Source: Dyadobacter linearis
GTDB taxonomy: Bacteria > Bacteroidota > Bacteroidia > Cytophagales > Spirosomataceae
NCBI RefSeq assembly: GCF_907165045.1
Contig: NZ_CAJRAU010000010.1
Span: forward strand, 124,001 to 188,000
Length of the DNA: 64,000 nucleotides
Reading direction: 5' to 3'
Part shown: positions 1-7,635 of the stretch, piece by piece
Layout: each line of letters opens with the position of its first letter
How positions within the stretch are numbered: the stretch's first letter is position 1
Made by a program: the position numbers and the translations under genes
Notes under the pieces: model-generated
The model's database searches: none
What the model was told of the DNA's origin: nothing
Seen by the model: only the letters and a program-made list of their open reading frames with translations

Positions 1-389
1 ATACGTCGGGATACTATATTAGCGATGAAGGCGTTTTTTTTCCTCTATCAGAAAATTATTCAGCAAGAACATTACTGGTTTCGGGCGCTTTTTTTAATGA
101 GCCCGAAAAGTTACAGAACGCGAAGGGAGCGCCCGTCATGGACTTACTTCATTTTCTGAACACAGATCCATTCTGGAAAGCGCAGGTAACACAGCTGAAT
201 GCAGATATTGATGGAGAAATTAGTCTGATGACTGTCGTAGGTGATCAGCAGATTGAATTAGGAACAGCGGAAGATTATCAGTCTAAATTTAAAAAGCTCA
301 AAATATTCTACGACAAAGTATTGAGCCAGGACTGGAGCAGATTTAAAAGAATAAGTGTTAAGTTTCAAGATCAAATAGTTTGTGAATAA
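1..389 (+). CDS. ftsQ: Cell division protein FtsQ, C-terminal part (5' end outside window)
   Basis: The reading frame is open from base 3 to the TAA at 387-389, so only the last ~128 residues are present and the true start lies upstream of the window. FtsQ/DivIB is a single-pass inner-membrane protein whose periplasmic domain joins the divisome and links early and late division proteins. The visible part would be the end of the periplasmic beta domain. The identification rests mainly on position: it ends 15 bases before ftsA, with ftsZ following, the usual end of the dcw cluster. FtsQ diverges strongly in this phylum, so the sequence alone would give a weaker call. Confidence 0.85.
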   Translation, partial: TSGYYISDEGVFFPLSENYSARTLLVSGAFFNEPEKLQNAKGAPVMDLLHFLNTDPFWKAQVTQLNADIDGEISLMTVVGDQQIELGTAEDYQSKFKKLKIFYDKVLSQDWSRFKRISVKFQDQIVCE

Positions 390-404
390 TAATTCACCTT
401 TAGC

Positions 405-1757
405 ATGGCACACGAAAAAATTGTAGTTGGAGTTGATATCGGAAGTACTAAGATAGCCGTGATCGCAGCACAGGGAACGTCTTCCGGATCACGTCAGAAC
501 AATATAGAAATTCTGGGTTTTAGTGAAGTACCCGTGCCTGTCGGAGCAGTAATAAATGGATCAGTTGAAAATATAAAACAGGTTGGCAGCGCAATCAGGG
601 AAGCTCTTCAGGAAGCATCCTTGCGGTCAGACCTGGATATTGGCGTTGTAAATGTAAGTTTCAGCGGCACACACGTAAAAGTGACTTCGCAAAGCGACGG
701 TGTAATTCGGCCTTCTGCATCATCAGGAGAGGAGGTTACACAACGTGATGTGGATCAGCTTGTTGATGATATGTACCGCGCGAAGATCGAACCGAATTAC
801 GATGTGCTGCATGTATTGCCGATGGATTTCGTTGTCGACAATTCAATGGGTATCAAAGAGCCGGTCGGACGCACGGGAATCAAGCTGGGCGGTAATTTCC
901 TGATTGTATCTGCAAATAACCAATCAATCCAGCGCACCAAGAAAAGCCTCGCAGACGCTGATCAGAATTTGAGATGTGATAAAATGGTACTGGGGCCGCT
1001 GGCTACCAGTCTTGCTGTTTTAACGGACAATGAAATAAAGGCCGGTATTGCATTGGTCGATATCGGTGATCATACTACGGATCTGATCATTTATCAGGAC
1101 CGCATTATCAGACATATTGCTACTTTCCCGGTAGGCGGCCGTCATATTACAAACGACCTGGCCCTGGGATGTAACATTCAATATGAGAATGCAGAGCAGC
1201 TCAAAAAGCAATATGGCGCTGCACTTTCTGCTGATATTCCCCTTAATATAGAGATCCTGGTCAACTACCTTGCTGGCAGACAACCAAAGCCGGTTTTGAA
1301 GAAGAATATTGCATTGATCATCGAAGCCCGGTTGAAAGAAATTGCCGCGATGGTATATGCCGAGATCATCAAATCCGGATATCTCGACAGGTTGATTGGC
1401 GGTATTGTGCTGACAGGAGGCTCAGCGAATATCGACGAAATAGAGTTATTATTTGAAAAAGTGACTGATATGTCCGTTCGGGTCGGTTATCCAGAAAATC
1501 TGGAAAGAACGGCCAAAGCTGACGCAGTGAGCAATTCTTCATTCAGTACAGCTATTGGTCTTGCCTGGGCGGGCCTGAAATCGATTGACCCGAGGGTAAA
1601 GTCTGTTTGTAAACCAGCTACTGCTCTTACAGCCAGCGTTGTTCAAAAAGAGAAACCCAAAGAAGTGAAGGAGCCTGTCAAAAAAAATGGCGGTACATTC
1701 TGGGATAATATCAATAATATTATTGGCAAAAAGGACGATAGTTTAGGCGACTATTGA
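405..1757 (+). CDS. ftsA: Cell division protein FtsA
   Basis: Actin-like ATPase that anchors FtsZ filaments to the cytoplasmic membrane and recruits later divisome proteins. The 450 residues show the actin/Hsp70-type phosphate-1 motif near the N-terminus (VGVDIGSTKIAVIAA, about residues 8-22), the second phosphate motif around residue 215 (LVDIGDHTTDL) and the adenosine motif GGIVLTGGSANI near residue 330. The C-terminus ends in a linker and a short helix (FWDNINNIIGKK), consistent with the amphipathic membrane-targeting tail. The start ATG lies 15 bases after ftsQ, and ftsZ begins 16 bases after the stop, so the three are probably co-transcribed. Length is normal for the family. Confidence 0.97.
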   Translation: MAHEKIVVGVDIGSTKIAVIAAQGTSSGSRQNNIEILGFSEVPVPVGAVINGSVENIKQVGSAIREALQEASLRSDLDIGVVNVSFSGTHVKVTSQSDGVIRPSASSGEEVTQRDVDQLVDDMYRAKIEPNYDVLHVLPMDFVVDNSMGIKEPVGRTGIKLGGNFLIVSANNQSIQRTKKSLADADQNLRCDKMVLGPLATSLAVLTDNEIKAGIALVDIGDHTTDLIIYQDRIIRHIATFPVGGRHITNDLALGCNIQYENAEQLKKQYGAALSADIPLNIEILVNYLAGRQPKPVLKKNIALIIEARLKEIAAMVYAEIIKSGYLDRLIGGIVLTGGSANIDEIELLFEKVTDMSVRVGYPENLERTAKADAVSNSSFSTAIGLAWAGLKSIDPRVKSVCKPATALTASVVQKEKPKEVKEPVKKNGGTFWDNINNIIGKKDDSLGDY

Positions 1758-1773
1758 AAAATCAGCACAAGTT

Positions 1774-3225
1774 ATGATCAACTCAACCCCGGAGAAAAAA
1801 TTAAACACAAGCTTGCTGAAAGCTCTAGACCAAGATTACATCGTGAACGAAATTGTGAAAGACTTTCCAGCCACAGGCGAAGGTGAGCCTGCCATTATCA
1901 AAGTAATCGGAGTAGGTGGCGGAGGAAGCAATGCTGTTAATTACATGTTTGAGAAAAAAATCAAAGATGTAGAGTTTGCAGTTTGTAATACCGACCGACA
2001 GGCATTGGCAAATAGCCCCGTTCCTGTTAAAATTCAGCTTGGAGCAACATTAACGCAGGGACTCGGAGCGGGAACCGATGCGACAAAAGGAAAAGAGGCT
2101 GCCCTTGAAACGATTGAAGAAATTAAAGGTTTACTGGGCGGGTCGACGCAAATGGTGTTTATCACTGCCGGTATGGGTGGTGGAACTGGAACAGGAGCTG
2201 CACCTGTAATTGCTCAGTTGGCCAGGGAAATGGGGAAATTGACGGTTGCCGTGGTAACCGCACCTTATACCTGGGAAGGATTTGATAAGAAAGAACAGGC
2301 GCTTGAAGGTATTGAGCAGCTTAAAAAATATTGTGATACCGTACTGGTTGTATTGAACGACAAGCTGGAAGAGCTGTTTGAAGATATGACGATCACGCAG
2401 GCTTTTGCGGAAGCTGACGGTATTTTACTGAATGCAGTGAAGAGTATTTCCGAGATCATCACAACGAACGGTAATATCAATACGGATTTCAAGGATGTTG
2501 AAAAAGTATTGAAAAAAGCCGGACAATCTGTAATGGGAACTTCGGAGGCAACCGGCACGGATCGTGCGCAGGTGGCGATTAAAGAAGCATTAGATTCTCC
2601 ACTATTGAACGACAGGGATATTCGCGGCGCGAAACGTATCCTTGTTACCCTGGCTACCAGCAAGAAGAAGGAGGCTACAATGAAAGAGCAGCGCGAGATC
2701 TGGAGCTACGTATTGTCTCAGGTAGGTGGCGAAGCCAGGATGTTCAAATTAGGAACAATTCTCGACGATTCGCTGGTAGACAAATTGAGGGTAACTATCG
2801 TTGCCGCGGGTTTTGACAGCATTGAATCTCCGATTCCCGGAATTAAATTGTCTCATAAGTTTCCCGGAACTGTTGAGACTGCGGTAGATAATACAAGGGT
2901 TGATATTCCCGTGCAGGAAGAAGAGCTTGAGCTTACTGAGGACGTTTACGAAAATACTCCTACCAGCTCGGTTGATTTGGTTATGGAGAGAGAGATTATT
3001 TCTTCAGGATTTGAATCTTCAAATACATCGCTTACTGAATTGGATGCGAATGACGGATGGTCTGAGGATGAAAATGAAGATTTGCAGGTAATGATTAACT
3101 CTTTCAAAGACGGCCTCGTGAAATTCGCTGATTTGGAAGGACCGGCATTCAGGAGAAGCAAGGCGGAGTTATGGAAACGACCGGCGATCCCTGCGTTAGA
3201 AATGGAACAGCATTGGTTAAAATAA
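1774..3225 (+). CDS. ftsZ: Cell division protein FtsZ
   Basis: Tubulin-like GTPase that forms the cytokinetic ring. Visible motifs are the N-terminal GTP-binding loop VIGVGGGGSNAVNYM (about 45-59), the tubulin signature GGGTGTGAAPVIA (about 134-146) and the T7-loop region NTDFKDVEKVL (about 236-246) that completes the GTPase site of the neighbouring subunit. A long acidic, variable linker follows residue ~375. The C-terminal conserved peptide is not clearly recognisable; a DLEGPAFRR stretch may correspond to it. At 483 residues it is longer than enterobacterial FtsZ because of an extra ~40 residues at the N-terminus and the linker. It is the last gene of the cluster and is followed at once by a terminator. 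Confidence 0.97.
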   Translation: MINSTPEKKLNTSLLKALDQDYIVNEIVKDFPATGEGEPAIIKVIGVGGGGSNAVNYMFEKKIKDVEFAVCNTDRQALANSPVPVKIQLGATLTQGLGAGTDATKGKEAALETIEEIKGLLGGSTQMVFITAGMGGGTGTGAAPVIAQLAREMGKLTVAVVTAPYTWEGFDKKEQALEGIEQLKKYCDTVLVVLNDKLEELFEDMTITQAFAEADGILLNAVKSISEIITTNGNINTDFKDVEKVLKKAGQSVMGTSEATGTDRAQVAIKEALDSPLLNDRDIRGAKRILVTLATSKKKEATMKEQREIWSYVLSQVGGEARMFKLGTILDDSLVDKLRVTIVAAGFDSIESPIPGIKLSHKFPGTVETAVDNTRVDIPVQEEELELTEDVYENTPTSSVDLVMEREIISSGFESSNTSLTELDANDGWSEDENEDLQVMINSFKDGLVKFADLEGPAFRRSKAELWKRPAIPALEMEQHWLK

Positions 3226-3230
3226 AATAG

Positions 3231-3254
3231 AAAAGGGGGCTTTTGCTCCCTTTT
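3231..3254. terminator. Terminator between ftsZ and a convergent gene
   Basis: Arms AAAAGGGgGC and GCtCCCTTTT around a TTTT loop, with a T-run on the plus strand and a run of A on the other side. It sits 6 bases after ftsZ and 10 bases after the stop of the convergent FMN reductase gene, so it can serve both strands. Confidence 0.85.
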
Positions 3255-3263
3255 TCATTATAT

Positions 3264-3806
3264 CTAAAAGTGGATCAGCTGGCCTGCCTGTAACTCGATT
3301 AGCTCTTTATATAAAGCGTTTGATACTAAGTTATCCTGGAAATGATTGCGTATCTGACCCAACTTCACGCGTAACGCCAAAGTGTTCATACCCAGGTAAC
3401 TGAACACGTCATTCAAGTGGCTCAATGCAATAGTTGCTCCCTGCATATTAGACGACAAGCCCACCAATGCTGCCTTTTTATTCGCGAAACTGTTGGGATA
3501 AGGAAGGCCGTCGATGAATGCTTTTAAAACTCCCGGATAAGAACCGTTGTATTCCGGAACAATAAAAACGAATTTATCAGTTTGCTCTAAAAGGGATTTT
3601 AAGCTATTGAAATCCTCGTTTTTACCAGTATTATGGTACAATGCGGACACAGTAAAATCGTGCGGGAGATTGACCAGATCCAGGATAATACTCGGTGTAT
3701 CCAGGTGATTTAAAATGGTCTGGTAGTATTCGGCAATTTTCCGCGACATCGAGTTGGGCCTGTTAGTGCCAACAATAATCACGATAGGGGACTGAACTGT
3801 AGTCAT
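3264..3806 (-). CDS. NADPH-dependent FMN reductase family protein
   Basis: A 180-residue flavodoxin-like protein expected to reduce FMN or quinone-like substrates with NAD(P)H in the cytoplasm. Family signs are the N-terminal phosphate-binding loop GTNRPNSMSRKIA (about 13-25) and the flavin-contacting PEYNGSYPGVLKAFIDG (about 98-114), both typical of the NADPH_FMN_red family (azoreductase/chromate reductase type). The substrate cannot be read from sequence. It is a single gene facing ftsZ; its promoter side faces accD across a ~200-base gap. Confidence 0.88.
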   Translation of the reverse strand: MTTVQSPIVIIVGTNRPNSMSRKIAEYYQTILNHLDTPSIILDLVNLPHDFTVSALYHNTGKNEDFNSLKSLLEQTDKFVFIVPEYNGSYPGVLKAFIDGLPYPNSFANKKAALVGLSSNMQGATIALSHLNDVFSYLGMNTLALRVKLGQIRNHFQDNLVSNALYKELIELQAGQLIHF

Positions 3807-3930
3807 CGATATTAAATAAACCAGCTATTTGATTGGTTTAATAGTAACAAATTAAGGCCAAAATTGTTCATCTATGGCTGGTAGCCGCCACTGATAAAGC
3901 CGGATACCCGGATAAAAAAACAATTATTCT

Positions 3931-3938
3931 TATATTTG
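3931..3938 (+). promoter_or_regulatory. Possible -7 element upstream of accD
   Basis: TATATTTG matches the Bacteroidota -7 consensus TAnnTTTG, 76 bases upstream of the accD ATG. No good -33 TTTG lies 19 bases further up, so this is a weak call. The rest of the 208-base gap (3807-4014) shows nothing else recognisable. Confidence 0.35.
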
Positions 3939-4014
3939 AATCTTGTATTCATCATGAAGCCAATATAAAGAGCTGCTAGTTAAGCTTTTATATTTTAAAT
4001 TAACCCACAAGAAC

Positions 4015-4857
4015 ATGTCCTGGTTTATTCGGAAAGAAAAAGGTATCAATACACCAACGGAAATGAAGCGCGAGGCGCCAGATGGTTTGTGGTACCAATG
4101 TCCAAATTGTAAAAAAATCACACCTACCAGGGAGCACAAGCAAAATGCATTCACCTGCCCGCACTGCAATTACCACGAAAAGGTCGGTTCAGATGTTTAT
4201 TTCAATTTATTATTTGATGACAATGAATTCGTTGAGCTCGATGCAAATCTGACTTCCGGTGATCCTTTGCATTTCGTTGACACAAAAGCATATCCTGACC
4301 GTATCAAATCAACCATGCAGAAAACGGGATTGAATGATGCAGTGAGAACCGGGTATGGGAAAATGAACGAGTTGGACTTAGTGATTGCTTGTATGGATTT
4401 CAATTTCATCGGCGGATCAATGGGTTCGGTTGTGGGTGAAAAAATAGCGAGAGCGATTTCTTATGCATTGGAACACAAAGTCCCTTTCTTGATGATCTCG
4501 AAATCCGGTGGCGCAAGGATGATGGAAGCTGGATTTTCGTTAATGCAAATGGCCAAAACCTCTGCGCGCCTGGCGCAATTGTCTGAGGCCAAAGTTCCTT
4601 ATATATCTCTTTTAACAGATCCTACAACTGGCGGCGTTACTGCTTCCTACGCGATGCTGGGCGATTTCAATATCTCCGAGCCGGAAGCATTGATCGGTTT
4701 TGCAGGTCCGCGCGTAATCCGCGAGACGATTGGCAAAGACCTGCCGAAAGGATTCCAAAGCGCAGAATTTGTTTTGGAACACGGATTCCTTGACTTCATT
4801 GTGGATAGAAAGGATTTGAAAGATAAACTAACAAGTCTTCTTTCTATGATCAGCTGA
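4015..4857 (+). CDS. accD: Acetyl-CoA carboxylase carboxyltransferase subunit beta
   Basis: Beta subunit of the carboxyltransferase that moves the carboxyl group from biotin to acetyl-CoA, giving malonyl-CoA for fatty-acid synthesis. The N-terminal zinc ribbon is complete (Cys29, Cys32, Cys48, Cys51 in CPNC...CPHC). The crotonase-like core carries the conserved KSGGARMMEA and TDPTTGGVTASYAMLGD segments and the GPRVIRET region that lines the acyl-CoA site. Length (280 residues) is normal. The subunit alpha gene is not in the window. A radical SAM gene begins one base after the stop, so the two are probably co-transcribed. Confidence 0.97.
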   Translation: MSWFIRKEKGINTPTEMKREAPDGLWYQCPNCKKITPTREHKQNAFTCPHCNYHEKVGSDVYFNLLFDDNEFVELDANLTSGDPLHFVDTKAYPDRIKSTMQKTGLNDAVRTGYGKMNELDLVIACMDFNFIGGSMGSVVGEKIARAISYALEHKVPFLMISKSGGARMMEAGFSLMQMAKTSARLAQLSEAKVPYISLLTDPTTGGVTASYAMLGDFNISEPEALIGFAGPRVIRETIGKDLPKGFQSAEFVLEHGFLDFIVDRKDLKDKLTSLLSMIS

Positions 4858-4858
4858 T

Positions 4859-5836
4859 ATGCGTTTGGTATCCCATCCGGTCCTGTGTAATTATTATGTG
4901 ACGTATCGTTGCAATGCATCATGCAGTTTCTGTGATATCTGGGAAAAACCTTCGCCTTATATTACGGTTGAAAATCTTCGCGAAAATCTCCGCGATCTCA
5001 AAAAGCTGGGTGTTAAGGTTATAGATTTCACCGGCGGAGAACCTTTACTGCACCGGCAACTGGACTTGCTTTTAAAGGAAGCGAAGGACCACGGAATGAT
5101 TACTACGGTAACCAGTAACGGGCTGCTTTATCCGAAACAGGCTGAAAAGTTGCGCGGGCTGGTTGATATGCTGCATTTCTCGCTCGATTCACCGGATCGC
5201 GACGAGCACGATCAGTCGCGTGGCGTCAAATGCTTTGATAAAGTGATGGAATCGATCGCAGTTGCCAAGTCAATGGGCGAGCGTCCTGATATTATCTTCA
5301 CCGTTTTTGAAGACAACGTTCACAAGATCAAACAGCTTTGGGAAGAGATCTGCATTCCAAACGATTTGGTGCTGATTTTGAATCCTGTCTTCGAATACGA
5401 TAAGGTAGGAGCAATCCTTTCGAAAGAAGCATTGAAGGAATTACTTTGGTGGGCCAAACAAAAGAATGTATATCTGAATGAAGCGTTTGTACAGCTGCGC
5501 CTGGATGGAGGAAATCACGTCGATGCGCCAGTTTGCAAAGCTGCTAGTACTACCGTTGTCATTTCACCCGAGAACAAACTGGTATTGCCTTGCTATCACC
5601 TGGGCTTAAAGGATTTTCCGATCGAAGGAGATTTATTTAACCTCTACCATTCTGACGAAGTGCAAAAACTGGTTGCATTGGAAGGAAAACTGCCGGCTTG
5701 TGAAGGCTGTGTGATCAATTGTTATATGCAGCCTTCGTTCGCGGTGGAAATGAACAAATACTGGTGGAAAGCTTTGCCTAGTACGATCAAATACAATCGA
5801 ATGAAAGGTACCTGGCGGCAAATGGTCAGATTTTAA
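4859..5836 (+). CDS. Radical SAM protein with C-terminal cysteine cluster
   Basis: A 325-residue radical SAM enzyme. The [4Fe-4S]/SAM motif is CNASCSFCD with Cys18, Cys22 and Cys25, followed by the GGEPLL motif near residue 60 that contacts SAM. The C-terminal third carries further cysteines (CKAAS, PCYH, CEGCVINC) in an arrangement like the SPASM/twitch auxiliary Fe-S domains, which suggests one extra cluster. The substrate is unknown. SPASM-type proteins modify peptides or proteins, while related proteins such as HpnH act on small molecules; I cannot choose between them. It begins one base after accD and ends 4 bases from the stop of the convergent NTF2-like gene. Confidence 0.85.
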   Translation: MRLVSHPVLCNYYVTYRCNASCSFCDIWEKPSPYITVENLRENLRDLKKLGVKVIDFTGGEPLLHRQLDLLLKEAKDHGMITTVTSNGLLYPKQAEKLRGLVDMLHFSLDSPDRDEHDQSRGVKCFDKVMESIAVAKSMGERPDIIFTVFEDNVHKIKQLWEEICIPNDLVLILNPVFEYDKVGAILSKEALKELLWWAKQKNVYLNEAFVQLRLDGGNHVDAPVCKAASTTVVISPENKLVLPCYHLGLKDFPIEGDLFNLYHSDEVQKLVALEGKLPACEGCVINCYMQPSFAVEMNKYWWKALPSTIKYNRMKGTWRQMVRF

Positions 5837-5840
5837 TGCT

Positions 5841-6317
5841 TTAAGGACAGGCTTCTTTTCTTCTGGTATCTGTTATCCCTGTAATTTTCCAGCCTGTTTT
5901 TGTGTGCAATAGGGTAAATACATTGACGCCGCAGTGTGAGAACTTTTCGCCTAAATGGAATTTGTAAGGCGCCCACACAATAGCCATCGGCTCATCGATG
6001 GAGACTTTTACATCGTAGATTTTTTCGTCCCACTTTTCTTTATGTGGCGTGCCGACTGCTTTGATAAAGCCCTGAATACTGCTCGTGCGCACAACAAGTG
6101 AATCGGCTTCGTTTTTCGAAATGGATGTCAGTGCACAGTCTTTCGTAAAAACGCTTTGCAGCATCAGCGAATCACCTGCACGCATTCCATCAAATAACTT
6201 ATCAACCGTCGCACGCACCGCCGACATTTGGTCCTGCGCATTCACCGGCGTGGTTTTAAAGTTCAGTAATGCAATGATCGCAATGATCAAAATGCATTGC
6301 GGTAGGTTTGATTTCAT
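5841..6317 (-). CDS. Secreted NTF2/SnoaL-like protein (DUF4440 type)
   Basis: A 158-residue exported protein. The chosen ATG (6315-6317) begins a clear signal peptide, MKSNLPQCILIIAIIALLNF, ending near NAQ. A longer frame reaches 6365, but its 16 extra residues precede the signal peptide and run to within 13 bases of smpB, so I reject them. The mature part (VRATVDKLFDGMRAGDSLML..., then ...VNVFTLLHTKTGWKITGITDTRR) has the alpha+beta cone-fold pattern of NTF2-like SnoaL/DUF4440 proteins, which bind or turn over small molecules. No catalytic residue can be assigned. It is divergent from smpB. Confidence 0.75.
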   Translation of the reverse strand: MKSNLPQCILIIAIIALLNFKTTPVNAQDQMSAVRATVDKLFDGMRAGDSLMLQSVFTKDCALTSISKNEADSLVVRTSSIQGFIKAVGTPHKEKWDEKIYDVKVSIDEPMAIVWAPYKFHLGEKFSHCGVNVFTLLHTKTGWKITGITDTRRKEACP

Positions 6318-6377
6318 GTGTTGGTATAGTTTTAACAAAAAATTAATTTTGAGCCCTTTTATCATCCAGCTAAGAAT

Positions 6378-6836
6378 ATGTCTGAAAAAATAGTTAAAAA
6401 AGTAGATATAAAGAATCGTAAGGCATCGTTCGAATATTTTTTCCTGGAAGAGATGACTGCGGGGATGGCATTGACTGGCACTGAGATTAAATCGATCAGA
6501 CAGGGGAAGGTGAATTTTCAGGACGCATATTGCCTTTTCATGGATAACGAATTATATATCAGAAGTTTGCACATTTCACCTTATACAGAAGGTACCCACT
6601 ATAACCACGATCCAATGCGTGATCGCAAATTACTGATCACTAAAAGGGAGCGCAGGAAGTTGACCGAAGGCTTGAAAGACCAGGGTTTAACAATCATCCC
6701 GATCAGGCTATTCACCAGCGATCGCGGACTGGCAAAGCTGCATATCGCATTGGCAAAAGGGAAAAAACTGTTTGACAAGCGCGATAGCATAAAAGAAAAA
6801 GATATTAAGCGGGAAACAGATCGCGCTAATTACTGA
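6378..6836 (+). CDS. smpB: SsrA-binding protein SmpB
   Basis: Partner of tmRNA in trans-translation, placing tmRNA in the A site of stalled ribosomes. The 152 residues begin with the usual KNRKASFEYF strand and carry the GTEIKSIRQGKVN motif (about 35-47) and the RRKLTEGL segment. The basic tail ends KRDSIKEKDIKRETDR, the part that mimics an mRNA codon-anticodon helix in the decoding centre. Length is normal. No tmRNA gene was found in this window. Confidence 0.97.
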   Translation: MSEKIVKKVDIKNRKASFEYFFLEEMTAGMALTGTEIKSIRQGKVNFQDAYCLFMDNELYIRSLHISPYTEGTHYNHDPMRDRKLLITKRERRKLTEGLKDQGLTIIPIRLFTSDRGLAKLHIALAKGKKLFDKRDSIKEKDIKRETDRANY

Positions 6837-6922
6837 GTTGGAAGTCAGTAATTTGAGGCGAATGTGAGGATTTTTTTAGCGGAAATTTATTATATTGTCG
6901 CAAATAATTACCTCGAGGAGTC

Positions 6923-7432
6923 ATGGGTAAAGTACTGGTTCTTAATCAAGATTATAGCGCATTAAGTGTTTGCACAGTTCCAAAGGCGTTCTTGTTAGTT
7001 TACATGAACAAGGCTGAAATGCTGGCCGAATCCCGAAGGCAGTATTTGCGAACAGTAAACGACCAGTATCCCATGCCGGTTGTCATCCGCCTTCACCGCT
7101 ACATACATATTCCGTATAGAGGTGTGGTCATGACCCGGCAAAACCTTTTTAAGAGGGATGGAAATCGGTGCCAATATTGCGGAACGCACGATAATTTGAC
7201 ACTGGATCATGTAATACCTAAATCACGGGGTGGGAAAACTACCTGGGACAATCTGGCGACTGCCTGCAAACGTTGTAATTCGAGAAAAGGCGATCATACC
7301 CCCGAAGAAATGGACATGCCGCTCCGGCAGCGTCCCTTCCGTCCTTCTTTCCTGATGTTCATCCGTGATTTCTCTGGTCTGGCTGCCGATGAGTGGCTAC
7401 CTTATCTTGGTGTAAAGGAAAGATCGTATTAA
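6923..7432 (+). CDS. HNH endonuclease family protein
   Basis: A 169-residue protein with an HNH nuclease fold in its second half. Two zinc-binding CxxC pairs (CQYC and CKRC) flank the core LDHVIPKSRGGKTTWDNL, which carries the H-N-H type residues. Close relatives are a near-universal single-copy family in Bacteroidota, usually chromosomal and not linked to phage packaging genes; their role is not established. The start ATG is preceded by CGAGGAG, one of the few Shine-Dalgarno-like sequences in this window. No partner genes suggest a restriction or homing role. Confidence 0.85.
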   Translation: MGKVLVLNQDYSALSVCTVPKAFLLVYMNKAEMLAESRRQYLRTVNDQYPMPVVIRLHRYIHIPYRGVVMTRQNLFKRDGNRCQYCGTHDNLTLDHVIPKSRGGKTTWDNLATACKRCNSRKGDHTPEEMDMPLRQRPFRPSFLMFIRDFSGLAADEWLPYLGVKERSY

Positions 7433-7517
7433 GTGGCGAGTTTATCTGCCACCAGCCGTCACTTCCTTTCAACCCTCATTTTCTTTTATTTTCTCTCCAA
7501 ATAAAATTTCGGACTCC

Positions 7518-7549
7518 TTCGGAATTTATAGCAGAAACGCGTACTTTTG
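7518..7549 (+). promoter_or_regulatory. Probable rpsA promoter
   Basis: TACTTTTG at 7542-7549 matches the -7 consensus TAnnTTTG; TTCG at 7518-7521 is a near match to the -33 TTTG with 20 bases between. It lies 87 bases upstream of the rpsA ATG. Confidence 0.6.
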
Positions 7550-7593
7550 CGCTCTCATTTTTCAAATACCTTGTTTAACTTATTTCAGCCAGG

Positions 7594-7623
7594 TAGCTCG
7601 CTCGCTGATGTATCCAAGAGCTA
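7594..7623 (+). promoter_or_regulatory. Stem-loop in the rpsA leader
   Basis: TAGCTC (7594-7599) can pair with GAGCTA (7618-7623), closing an 18-base loop 13 bases before the rpsA start codon. Ribosomal protein S1 often controls its own mRNA through leader structure; that role here is inference only. Confidence 0.4.
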
Positions 7624-7635
7624 TAATTCCTATTT

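Noticed and set aside
2265..2663. Minus-strand frame inside ftsZ
   Set aside because: Ser-rich translation typical of the reverse strand of a real gene; no independent support.
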